Source of the DNA: Pseudomonas helleri
Lineage (GTDB): Bacteria; Pseudomonadota; Gammaproteobacteria; Pseudomonadales; Pseudomonadaceae
Assembly: GCF_009600315.1 (NCBI RefSeq)
Contig: NZ_WIWC01000001.1
Location: 238,046 to 302,045 of the forward strand
Direction of reading: 5' to 3'
Length of the DNA stretch: 64,000 nt
Shown: piece by piece, positions 24,366 through 33,376 of the stretch
Layout: each line of letters starts with the position of its first letter
Numbering within the stretch: the stretch's first letter is position 1
Translations under genes and position numbers: made by a program
The notes under the pieces: generated by a model
Told to the model about the DNA's origin: nothing
The model's input: the letters and a program-made list of their open reading frames with translations, nothing else
Database searches by the model: none

Positions 24366-26111
24366 TCAGGGTGCAGGCTGACTGTGAGGGAACAACAAAT
24401 CGATAAAGCGTTCAGCGGTAGGTTGCGGTTCGTGATTGGCCAGCCCGGCCCGCTCGTTGGCTTCGATAAACACATACTCCGGCTGGTCGGCGGCGGGCAC
24501 CATCAAATCCAGCCCGACAACGGGAATATCCAGCGCACGGGCGGCACGAATGGCCGCGTCCTTGAGCACCGGGTGCAAAATGGTGGTCACGTCTTCAAGG
24601 CAACCCCCGGTGTGCAGATTGGCAGTTTTGCGCACGGCTAACAGTACGCCTGCGGGCAACACACTGTCGTATTCATAGCCTGCAGCCTGCACGGCGCGCA
24701 GTGTCTCGGCGTCTTGAGGGATGCGACTTTCCCCCTGTGTCGCCGCCTGACGTCGGCGGCTTTGGGCTTCAATCAGTTGCAGCACGCTGTGATGACCATC
24801 GCCCACTACTTGGGCAGGGCGTCTGATGGCGGCTGCCACCACATCAAATCCAATTACCACAATGCGCAGATCAAGACCTTCGTGGAAGCTTTCAAGCAGT
24901 ACTCGGCTATCGAAGACACGGGCGGTATCGATCGCGGCTTGTACTTGGTCAAATGAGTCCAGATCGACCGCCACGCCGTTGCCTTGCTCGCCATCCAAAG
25001 GCTTGACCACAATGCGCGAGTGCTCTTCGAGAAACGCCAGATTGTCATCGCCATTGCCGGCCAGTTGCTGCACCGGCACGTTGAGGCCTGCTTGACTCAA
25101 GACTTTGTGCGTCAAGCTCTTGTCCTGACACAAACTCATGCTGATTGAACTGGTCAAGTCGGTCAGCGACTCCTTGCAACGTATTCGCCGCCCGCCGTGG
25201 CTCAGCGTGAACAATCCGCTGGGCGCGTCGTCGATCTGTACATCAATCCCGCGTCGATAGGCTTCTTCAACCAAAATACGAGCGTAGGGGTTAAGCCCGA
25301 CTTCAGGGCCCGGCCCGAGAAATAATGGCTGGTTGATACCGTTTTTACGTTTGATCGCAAAGGTCGACAGGTTGCGAAAACCTAGTTTCCCGTAGAGGTT
25401 TTTGGCCTGCTGATTGTCGTGCAGGACTGACAAGTCCAGATAACTCAGACCGCGACTCATAAAGTGTTCGACCAAATGCCGCACCAGCACTTCTCCCACG
25501 CCGGGACGTGAGCACTGAGGATCGACGGCCAGACACCATAAGCTGCTGCCGTTCTCCGGGTCGTGAAATGCCGTGTGGTGATTCAAGCCCATCACACTGC
25601 CAATCACCGCGCCGCTGTCCTCATCTTCGGCAATCCAGTACACCGGGCCGCCCTGATGCCGTGCGGTCAGCAGTGTGGGATCTATGGGTAACATAGCGCG
25701 TGCTTGATACAGCGAGTTGATCGCGCACCAGTCGGCCTCGCTTTGCGCCCGGCGAATACGGAAACCGCGAAATACACGGGTCGCCGGGCGATAATCGGTA
25801 AACCAGAGGCGCAGCGTGTCAGAAGGGTCCAGAAACAGTTGTTGCGGCGACTGCGCCAGCACTTGCTGCGGAGCCGCCACATACAGCGCAATATCGCGCT
25901 CGCCCGGTTGTTCATTAAGCAGTTCGTCGGCAAGGCTGCCCGGATCAGGGAAGGTATGCCCGATCAGCAGTCGCCCCCAGCCGCAATGCACGGCCACGGG
26001 CTGCGCATCCAGTGCGCTGCCGTCTTCGGCAAAACGTGCTTGCAGACGTTCATAAGAAGGTGTTTGACCGCGCAGCAAGCGCTGGCTGTAAGCCGTAGCG
26101 AGGGGTTTCAT
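24366..26111 (-). CDS. ngg: N-acetylglutaminylglutamine synthetase
   Basis: The product has 581 residues. A GNAT acetyltransferase domain (about 100-270, with VGEVLVRHLVEHFMSRGLSYLDL and NLYGKLGFRNLSTF) is fused to a C-terminal ATP-grasp ligase (about 300-580, with IVVKPLDGEQGNGVAVDL and FIEANERAGLANHEPQPTAERF). This fusion is diagnostic of the enzyme that makes N-acetylglutaminylglutamine from two glutamines and acetyl-CoA. The stop of the upstream amidotransferase gene is only 3 bp away, implying one operon. Confidence 0.93.
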   Translation of the reverse strand: MKPLATAYSQRLLRGQTPSYERLQARFAEDGSALDAQPVAVHCGWGRLLIGHTFPDPGSLADELLNEQPGERDIALYVAAPQQVLAQSPQQLFLDPSDTLRLWFTDYRPATRVFRGFRIRRAQSEADWCAINSLYQARAMLPIDPTLLTARHQGGPVYWIAEDEDSGAVIGSVMGLNHHTAFHDPENGSSLWCLAVDPQCSRPGVGEVLVRHLVEHFMSRGLSYLDLSVLHDNQQAKNLYGKLGFRNLSTFAIKRKNGINQPLFLGPGPEVGLNPYARILVEEAYRRGIDVQIDDAPSGLFTLSHGGRRIRCKESLTDLTSSISMSLCQDKSLTHKVLSQAGLNVPVQQLAGNGDDNLAFLEEHSRIVVKPLDGEQGNGVAVDLDSFDQVQAAIDTARVFDSRVLLESFHEGLDLRIVVIGFDVVAAAIRRPAQVVGDGHHSVLQLIEAQSRRRQAATQGESRIPQDAETLRAVQAAGYEYDSVLPAGVLLAVRKTANLHTGGCLEDVTTILHPVLKDAAIRAARALDIPVVGLDLMVPAADQPEYVFIEANERAGLANHEPQPTAERFIDLLFPHSQPAP

Positions 26112-26114
26112 CGG

Positions 26115-27887
26115 TCAAATTCCTTGTTCGCTCAGCCACAGATTGAGTGCGGCCAATTGCCAGAGCTTGGAGCCATTGAGCGGTGTCAGCTGGCCTTGCG
26201 GGTTGGTCAGCAGCGTATCGAGCATCGCTGGTTGAAACAGCCCGCGGTCCTGGCTCGGATCGAGCAATAAATCGCGGACCCAATTCAGGGTGTCGCCTTG
26301 CAAATGCTTAAGGCCGGGTACCGGGAAATAGCCTTTTTTACGGTCAATCACTTCGCTGGGAATGACCAGTCGCGCGGCTTCTTTGAGCACCTGCTTGCCA
26401 CCGTCGGGTAATTTAAAGCGTGCCGGAATGCGCGCTGACAGTTCGGCCAGCCGGTAATCAAGAAACGGGGTGCGCGCCTCAAGCCCCCACGCCATGGTCA
26501 TGTTATCGACGCGTTTGACCGGGTCATCCACCAGCATCACCGTGCTGTCCAGGCGTAACGCCTTGTCTACGCCTGCATCAGCGCCAGGCTGAGCGAAATG
26601 CTCACGAACGAAGTCGCCGGCCGCGTCATTGTCGGTCAGCCATTTCGGTTGCACGGTGGCCTTATAGTCTTCATAGCTGCGATCGAAAAAAGCTTCGCGA
26701 TACGCCGAATAAGGATCGCTGGCGCCGTCTATCTGCGGATACCAGTGATACCCGGCAAACAGCTCATCAGCACCTTGACCGCTTTGCACCACCTTGCAGT
26801 GTTTGGACACTTCCCGTGACAACAGGTAAAAGGCGATGCAGTCGTGGCTGACCATCGGCTCACTCATGGCGCGGAAGGCGGAGGGGAGTTGCTCGATGAT
26901 TTCGTGTTCACCGATGCGAAGCTGGTGATGACGAGTGCCGTAATGCTTGGCGATCAAATCCGAATACTCGAATTCATTTCCTCGCTCGCCACCGGCGTCC
27001 TCAAAGCCTATCGAAAATGTCGACAGATCTTGTACGCCTACTTCCCGCAATAACCCGACCAACAGGCTTGAATCGACGCCGCCCGAAAGCAAAACGCCCA
27101 CATCCACGGCTGCGCGCTGGCGAATAGCAACGGCTTCACGGGTGCTGTCGAGCACGCGGTCGCGCCAGTCTTCCAGGGTCAGATGGGCTTCATCGGCGTG
27201 TGGGCCGTAGGGCAGGGTCCACCAGGTTTTCTGTTCGGTATCACCTTGGGCATCGATACGCATCCAGGTCGCAGGCGGCAGCTTTTCAATGCCCGCGATC
27301 AGCGTGCGTGGCGCGGGTACCACGGCATGAAAATTGAGGTAGTGGTTGAGTGCAACCGGATCGAGCATCGGATTGATGTCTCCACCCTTGAGCAGTGCCG
27401 GTAACGTCGAGGCAAAGCGCAGCCGCTGGCCGGTACGCGACAAATAAAGGGGTTTCACGCCCAATCGGTCGCGGGCAATAAACAGGCGTTGAGTGTCCCG
27501 TTCCCAAATGGCGAAGGCGAACATGCCATTGAGTTTTGGCAGTAATGCCTCACCCCAAGCGTGATAGCCCTTGAGCAGCACTTCTGTGTCACCGCCGGAA
27601 TAAAATCCGTAGCCCAAACCTTCAAGCTCGGTACGAAGTTCGGGGAAGTTGTAGATGGCACCATTAAACGCCAGTGACAAACCCAGCTGGCTGTCGACCA
27701 TAGGCTGCGCTGAGCCGTCCGACAAATCCATGATTTTCAGTCGCCGATGGCCCAGCGCGATAGGCCCCTGACTGTGAAAGCCCCACGCGTCGGGTCCGCG
27801 AGGTGCCAGGTGATGGGTAATGCGTTCGATGGCTGCCAGATCGGCAGGGTGTTGATCAAAACGTATCTCGCCAGCTAATCCACACAT
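26115..27887 (-). CDS. asnO: N-acetylglutaminylglutamine amidotransferase (asparagine-synthetase-like)
   Basis: The product has 590 residues. The start MCGLAGEIRFDQH places Cys2 as the N-terminal glutaminase nucleophile, ruling out a start 56 codons upstream. The Ntn glutaminase domain (about 1-200) is followed by an AsnB-type synthetase domain with PP-loop VLLSGGVDSSLLVG. It converts N-acetylglutaminylglutamine to its C-terminal amide, NAGGN, a compatible solute made under osmotic stress. It is first of the three-gene operon; no obvious operator was recognised in the 260 bp upstream. Confidence 0.94.
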   Translation of the reverse strand: MCGLAGEIRFDQHPADLAAIERITHHLAPRGPDAWGFHSQGPIALGHRRLKIMDLSDGSAQPMVDSQLGLSLAFNGAIYNFPELRTELEGLGYGFYSGGDTEVLLKGYHAWGEALLPKLNGMFAFAIWERDTQRLFIARDRLGVKPLYLSRTGQRLRFASTLPALLKGGDINPMLDPVALNHYLNFHAVVPAPRTLIAGIEKLPPATWMRIDAQGDTEQKTWWTLPYGPHADEAHLTLEDWRDRVLDSTREAVAIRQRAAVDVGVLLSGGVDSSLLVGLLREVGVQDLSTFSIGFEDAGGERGNEFEYSDLIAKHYGTRHHQLRIGEHEIIEQLPSAFRAMSEPMVSHDCIAFYLLSREVSKHCKVVQSGQGADELFAGYHWYPQIDGASDPYSAYREAFFDRSYEDYKATVQPKWLTDNDAAGDFVREHFAQPGADAGVDKALRLDSTVMLVDDPVKRVDNMTMAWGLEARTPFLDYRLAELSARIPARFKLPDGGKQVLKEAARLVIPSEVIDRKKGYFPVPGLKHLQGDTLNWVRDLLLDPSQDRGLFQPAMLDTLLTNPQGQLTPLNGSKLWQLAALNLWLSEQGI

Positions 27888-28147
27888 ACTGCTTAAACCC
27901 TTTTGTCTCCGGGGCCTGTTGCACATTGGCCCGGTTTTGGATCGGGTATAGCGCTCTGACCCGTCTCCCGATCCTTTCAGCGCGAATGCATCATCAGAGC
28001 GCGCCGCCGTAAGTCGTCTGGTTTTTACGAGTGCCTTGGGGCGGCGATCGTTCAATTAAATTCATGAGCGGTCATGGTTCAGGCGTACAGACAGGAACTT
28101 AACCCTGGGTCAGTCCTCGTATTCTTACTATCCATGGGAATTCAGAC

Positions 28148-28438
28148 ATGAGCATCGGCGCACGATTGAAGTCTGAGCGACTAAGGCTTGGATTATCACA
28201 GGCTGCTATTGGGGGAATTGGCGGTGTTGAAGTAAATGCACAAGGTCAGTACGAAAGTGGTAAGCGGATACCGCGTGCTGATTATTTGGCGCTAATCGCA
28301 TCAGCGGGCGTCGATGTGCTGTTTGTGGTGACTGGAAATCACACCCAAAACGGTAATATTGACTCCTTCAACGCCGCAGAAGCACTGGACAATGCTACTG
28401 AGTGCCTAGAGAGGGCTAAAGATCAGCTACAGAGGTAA
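28148..28438 (+). CDS. Small XRE-type helix-turn-helix regulator
   Basis: The product has 96 residues. Residues 1-65 form a Cro/CI-like HTH (IGARLKSERLRLGLSQAAI... YESGKRIPRADYLALIASAGVDVLFVVTG), a form common in Pseudomonas prophage-derived regulators. The recognition segment GGIGGVEVNAQGQYE is unusually glycine-rich. A C-terminal helix (AAEALDNATECLERAKDQLQ) could mediate dimerisation. It lies 108 bp upstream of the toxin-like gene on the same strand, so control of that gene is plausible but unproven. It is likely accessory DNA. Confidence 0.8.
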   Translation: MSIGARLKSERLRLGLSQAAIGGIGGVEVNAQGQYESGKRIPRADYLALIASAGVDVLFVVTGNHTQNGNIDSFNAAEALDNATECLERAKDQLQR

Positions 28439-28546
28439 ACGGTACTAAGCCGATTCATGTTTTTTCTTGTTCATAACTATGTACGGCATACGGGTCGTGA
28501 TGCACAGGTAGCGTGAATTCCTGTTCACTTTGACCTGAGACTGGTT

Positions 28547-31500
28547 ATGACCTCTATTCACCCCTCCCCAAAACTTCCTCTCGATGCGCGATCAGCCACA
28601 TTCAGTGATTTTGAACCGTTGGAACTTGTGCTAAGTAATATGCCCAAATGGCTGGTGGACGCTGATCCGCACATAATTTCTGAGTTGAATGAAGCTATGG
28701 CTCAAAGCCGGGCTTTTCATGGCCGCATAGGTAAGAAATTCGGCCAGTTACAGAGTATTGAAGCCTTTTGCGGTTCGCTGCTGTCTGCTGAAGCATGGCG
28801 AGAGTTCGGCCCCTTGGTGGATGTCCATCGTGACTATCTGGCGGCGGTACATGTTCAGTTGGTTACCGACCAAACCCTTATATTAACGGTGCGTCCCCAT
28901 TGGATACACGATGAGCCCAAAACTCTATTGTGGGCCGCTTTACAGAATTTCACCGAGAGTGAAGCGCTTGTGGGCGGCTTCAATCCGCAAAGCCACATAC
29001 GCCATGGCGGGAATCCTGCTCAGGTCAGCGCGGTACAACCCTGGCAATTTGCCGCGCTGTGTCGTCGACTGGATTTGGGTCAGAAGTATCAAGCTTATCT
29101 ACAGCAGTTCCTCGGGGTTGCACCAACAGGTGCCACTTCTCTGAATGACGTACAACGAACTACACAGATCAACCTGCAACGGCTCAAAGCCTATGATATG
29201 CAAGTCGATGTCCATATTGCTTTCCTCAAGAAGAACATCAGTCGAACTGCCTACGACGCCATATTGCCTGTCCTGCTGAGCGCAACCTCTCTGGGTTCAG
29301 TGACTCTAGTAGCGCTGGATGGTCGGTCCGTGATCCTCAGTTCTATATCGATTCTGGATACAGTGATTGACGGTGTACTGATTTTTACTTCGGACACTCC
29401 TTTGTTGCACCCCCACAATCGATTGATCGTCTATATCCCCAATGATCCTGTAGCACCGTTTTATGAATACAGCTCTTTGCAGGCATTTACCGACGCGTTG
29501 AAGCAGCGATTGCTGGATTCGGCCTATGTGACGTTCTTCTCACGCTTCGTTGCTTTGAGTGAGCGCGCCGAATTCATGCATAAAGTGGCTGAAAAGAGCG
29601 ATTACCTGAGGCTCACCACTACGCCTTTGGTCACGAGGGCAGACGAGTATTTGTCATCTGTTCAACTGAAGAATATGTTCGCTGATGCGCAATTGCTGGC
29701 TGTTCCGACGGGGGTGTTGGACGACCGGGAACGTGAAGCGCGTTGGCAGCTTTACAAAACAGCCGGCTTGTTTTTCGTCAATCTGGCCGCGCTTTTCGTG
29801 CCTGTGCTGGGGGACATCATGCTGGCTGTGGCCATTGGTGACATGCTCAAGGAAGTGTATGAAGGCGTCGATGATTGGAGTCAGGGCGATATCGACCATG
29901 CCCGTGAACACTTGCTCAATGTTGCCAAGGACGCTGCGATCAATGTTGGGGTAGTTGTCGGAGTGACTGCGTTTAAGGCTGCTGCCAGTCGCTTGAGTGC
30001 TGCGGCCCAGGCTCATTTTGAAAATTTCCAGCCGATCAGGCGTGATGATGGCTCTGTACGGCTATGGAATAAAGGCCTGGAGCACTATGCCCATGATGAG
30101 GCCGGTGCGCAGGTGCACAAAGCTGATGCTCAAGGCATTTTCACGTTCAATAACCGCCAACATGTCGCTGTGGATGGTAAACACTACCCCGTTGAGTTTG
30201 ATCAGCTATTGCGTCAGTGGCGAATCGTTCATGGGGGCAGATCTGATGCCTTCAAGCCCGCGTTGTTGCATGACGGCAAGGGCAGATGGCTGCACGCTCA
30301 TGAACAACCCCTTGAGTGGCAAGGCAGCAAAGCATTAGTGGGGAGACTGGGACAAGCGCCGACCAATCTTGATGGACAAACGCTCGAGAAGATCAGGCAA
30401 TTGACGGGTACCTCCGAAGCGGTCATTAGACGTGTACACGTTGATAATCTCCCTACGCCCCCATTGCTGGCGGTCACTCTCAAGCGTTTTGAGATTGATC
30501 GCAACCTTGATGCTTTTATCCGCCAGATGGGGACCACGCAGTACAACGCAGAGCGTTGGGCCAATTGGCAATTGCACCAATTGCCTTACATGCCGGGCTG
30601 GCCTTCGGGTAAAGGCTTGAGAGTGACTGATGCGACCGGCCAGGCTCTGGCTTCATACGGCACGGCGCAGGTGCCCGCAACGTCATACATCAACCTGATG
30701 CCCTCCATACTGGAACAAGGAAAAGTCTTTGAGGCTGTTGTTGCAGCGTTGACGGATGTGGAGGCCAAGGCATTATTAGGTGACGAGTTGAGTCATGGGC
30801 TTAGTCCCGCTCGAGCGCTGGCCCGCTCGCTCGGTCAGTTTGTAGATGAAAATCGGCAAGCCGTTTTTGAGCGTATTTATGCACGCGCTGACACCCCTAA
30901 AACCCCAGAGGCAAGTACTGTTTCAGTTGCTTTTCCAGGGCTGCCCCGGTCTGTAGCTGAAGCGTTGAGAGAATCAGCCAACTTTGATCAGCGTGGAGTG
31001 CTGCGCACCAGCAAAGTCCCTCTCGCACTCGCCGAAACCGCAAGGGTGTATTTGCATGAAATAAGGCTGAACCGAGCGCTGGAGGGGTTTTATCTAAAGG
31101 GGCATCTCAATGCTGACACTGACAGGCTGACAGTGCATTTTGTGAAGCAGTTACCGGGCTGGTCACCCGATCTATCGCTGGAAATTCGTGAGGGTGGATT
31201 ACAAGGGCCTGTGATTCGCCGTATCGGTACTGTTGAAGTAGCGCCTGCGAGGGGCTTGGTCAGAACCCCACAGGGGTATCAGCGGTATAAAATGTGGGGT
31301 TCCAGTTATCGGCTTGAACCTGGCATTTACCCTTCATTACCCAACGCGATCTTCACATCTTTAACTGCGTTTGAACGCGAAGCCATGGGCTTCGGTTCAT
31401 TGTCTGACGCCGCTAAATTCAACGAGGCGTTAGCTGCTCAAGCAGCCCGTGCGCGTGCCGAAGTTGCGACGGTACTGGGAATGCAACCCATAAAACCGCG

Positions 31501-33376
31501 GTTTAAACCCCTTTCAATCTTGTCGGATGGTCAAGTGGGCTACCCATTGTGCGGACTTGATGCGGGGCCTCACGGAAGCGCCCTGCAGCGGCGCGTTCGT
31601 GAACTGTTTCCCGAGTTTAATCAGGACCAGGTACTGGATTATCTGGATGGTTTAGTCGCAAGAGGTGCCGACCCGTTGTCTGTGCTGCGGGAACGAAAAC
31701 GCATCAGGACGTCACTACGAAATTGCTTGCAGATATGGATTGATGCCCCCTTAACTGAGCTGCCCCCTGGAGGCGCAATCATCGACTACTCGGAAAACAG
31801 GTATCAAGCCGCCGGCCTGATTGAACGGATCTGGCGCCACAATCCGCAGCATTATTCGTTGGTAGGTCTTACAGATGGACTCAAATTGAGTCTGGAAGGG
31901 CTGCGCGTATTAGGTTTCCCGGTATTACCCGTAATGGCCGAATTTGGTCATGTCCGCGAGCTAAATCTGAACAATATGGGTTGTAAGGACACCGCTGCCG
32001 GTTTTCTTGAGCATTTCAAGGGGTTGGAATCCCTTGAAATGGACAATAACGAAATGTCTCACTTGCCTTCGTCATTGGGGAACATGCCTGATTTGCAGCG
32101 TTTATCCGTAGCGCGAAACAATTTGTTTTTAAGCTCAGGAAACCAAGTGACGCTCAATGCCTTAAGCAAACTAGAGATACTTAACCTGAACGATAATTTT
32201 CTTGGGCCTGAACTGGATCTCAGCCAGTTGGGTCATCTGCGCCGTATTTACGTGCGTCGCACCTGGCTTGACCGCTGGCCCGGCGGATTGATCACACGGC
32301 CACTGTTGGAAGCGGCAGACCTGCGGGAAAACCGAATTGTCGAAATCCCCGAAGAGGTCTATCAGGCATCGCCGAAGCTAACCCGCAATATCACGATGTC
32401 GAACAACCCTTTATCACCTGCCAGTCGCTTGCGTTTAGCCCGTTTTGTGAGCCAAGGCGGCAGCAGTATGGGCATCAGCAGTGACGAGTTATTGAGTGAA
32501 GCAGCTGCCTTTGAGTTCTGGACTACAGGTATTACCAGCGTCGAGCTGGCCAGGCGTGAACAGCTATGGAACGGTCTAAGAGCCACTGATGCCTCTGAAG
32601 ACCTGTTTATTATCTTCAGTCGCCTGACGACGACAGCTGAAGCACAGGCCGTGCGACAAGACCTCAGTCGACGTATTTGGGAAATGATTGAAGCTGCGAG
32701 CGATAATGCCGAGCTTCGCTATGATCTGATGAACATTGCCGCTTCGCCCCGCAGTTGCACAGACAGCGTGCTGATGGCTTTCAGTAATCTTGAGGTGCAG
32801 ATGGAGCTGGCCAAAGTGTCATGGATACAACCCGCTCAGCCGCAAAAGTTGTATGAGTTGGGTAAAAGTTTATTTCGCTTGGACAAACTGGCGAAGCTCG
32901 CGGATGCGCACTGTGCATCGCTAGTGCGTGCTGGAGGGGCTGCTCCGGATGAACTCGAAGTGTTGTTAGCTTACCGAATTGGTTTGGCCAGAACACTTGA
33001 ACTACCAGGGCAACCTCAGAGCATGACCTTCAAGAATTTGGCCGGGGTCACTGCTCAGGACCTGGAGTATGCCCGACGCTCGGTCGTAAGTGCCGAACTC
33101 AACCTTGAGCACAATATCTTTATAAGCACCCTTGATTTTTGGAAGGCATATTTGATCAACGAGCAGCAAGTGGAATACAGCACGCTGACCGAACCGTACT
33201 TTGAAAACCTGAGCGAACTCTTGAAAAAGTCCCCGGAAATGGGCAGTCAGCGCTATTTGCGCAGGGTGGGTGAAGTCCGTAATCAAATGGACTCTGCGGT
33301 GGATGCCTGGAGTTTGAATAAGACCAATGCCTTTTTGAACTCATTGCCATCAGGGCCATCCACTACAGCCCTTTGA
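28547..33376 (+). CDS. Large NEL-type E3 ubiquitin-ligase effector with dermonecrotic-toxin-like N-region and LRRs
   Basis: The product has 1609 residues. Residues 1 to about 500 resemble the dermonecrotic-toxin-type (DUF6543-like) region of Pseudomonas effectors, including hydrophobic stretches at about 404-440 (LFFVNLAALFVPVLGDIMLA) and 462-482 that could insert in membranes. Leucine-rich repeats cover about 1130-1285 (VRELNLNNMG, LESLEMDNNEMSHLPSSL, LEILNLNDNFLG, SNNPLSP). The last 300 residues match the NEL (IpaH/SspH-like) domain, with a catalytic-type Cys1404-Thr-Asp1406 in SPRSCTDSVLMAFSNLE. NEL enzymes transfer ubiquitin in host cells, so a translocated effector is likely. There is no signal peptide and no adjacent secretion or chaperone gene. 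Its 3' end overlaps mnmC by 14 bp, tail to tail. The target is unknown. Confidence 0.85.
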   Translation: MTSIHPSPKLPLDARSATFSDFEPLELVLSNMPKWLVDADPHIISELNEAMAQSRAFHGRIGKKFGQLQSIEAFCGSLLSAEAWREFGPLVDVHRDYLAAVHVQLVTDQTLILTVRPHWIHDEPKTLLWAALQNFTESEALVGGFNPQSHIRHGGNPAQVSAVQPWQFAALCRRLDLGQKYQAYLQQFLGVAPTGATSLNDVQRTTQINLQRLKAYDMQVDVHIAFLKKNISRTAYDAILPVLLSATSLGSVTLVALDGRSVILSSISILDTVIDGVLIFTSDTPLLHPHNRLIVYIPNDPVAPFYEYSSLQAFTDALKQRLLDSAYVTFFSRFVALSERAEFMHKVAEKSDYLRLTTTPLVTRADEYLSSVQLKNMFADAQLLAVPTGVLDDREREARWQLYKTAGLFFVNLAALFVPVLGDIMLAVAIGDMLKEVYEGVDDWSQGDIDHAREHLLNVAKDAAINVGVVVGVTAFKAAASRLSAAAQAHFENFQPIRRDDGSVRLWNKGLEHYAHDEAGAQVHKADAQGIFTFNNRQHVAVDGKHYPVEFDQLLRQWRIVHGGRSDAFKPALLHDGKGRWLHAHEQPLEWQGSKALVGRLGQAPTNLDGQTLEKIRQLTGTSEAVIRRVHVDNLPTPPLLAVTLKRFEIDRNLDAFIRQMGTTQYNAERWANWQLHQLPYMPGWPSGKGLRVTDATGQALASYGTAQVPATSYINLMPSILEQGKVFEAVVAALTDVEAKALLGDELSHGLSPARALARSLGQFVDENRQAVFERIYARADTPKTPEASTVSVAFPGLPRSVAEALRESANFDQRGVLRTSKVPLALAETARVYLHEIRLNRALEGFYLKGHLNADTDRLTVHFVKQLPGWSPDLSLEIREGGLQGPVIRRIGTVEVAPARGLVRTPQGYQRYKMWGSSYRLEPGIYPSLPNAIFTSLTAFEREAMGFGSLSDAAKFNEALAAQAARARAEVATVLGMQPIKPRFKPLSILSDGQVGYPLCGLDAGPHGSALQRRVRELFPEFNQDQVLDYLDGLVARGADPLSVLRERKRIRTSLRNCLQIWIDAPLTELPPGGAIIDYSENRYQAAGLIERIWRHNPQHYSLVGLTDGLKLSLEGLRVLGFPVLPVMAEFGHVRELNLNNMGCKDTAAGFLEHFKGLESLEMDNNEMSHLPSSLGNMPDLQRLSVARNNLFLSSGNQVTLNALSKLEILNLNDNFLGPELDLSQLGHLRRIYVRRTWLDRWPGGLITRPLLEAADLRENRIVEIPEEVYQASPKLTRNITMSNNPLSPASRLRLARFVSQGGSSMGISSDELLSEAAAFEFWTTGITSVELARREQLWNGLRATDASEDLFIIFSRLTTTAEAQAVRQDLSRRIWEMIEAASDNAELRYDLMNIAASPRSCTDSVLMAFSNLEVQMELAKVSWIQPAQPQKLYELGKSLFRLDKLAKLADAHCASLVRAGGAAPDELEVLLAYRIGLARTLELPGQPQSMTFKNLAGVTAQDLEYARRSVVSAELNLEHNIFISTLDFWKAYLINEQQVEYSTLTEPYFENLSELLKKSPEMGSQRYLRRVGEVRNQMDSAVDAWSLNKTNAFLNSLPSGPSTTAL

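Noticed and set aside
28547..33376. Possible polymorphic toxin with an immunity gene downstream
   Set aside because: The next gene is mnmC on the opposite strand, with no small immunity-like frame between; the C-terminus fits NEL better than a toxin tip.
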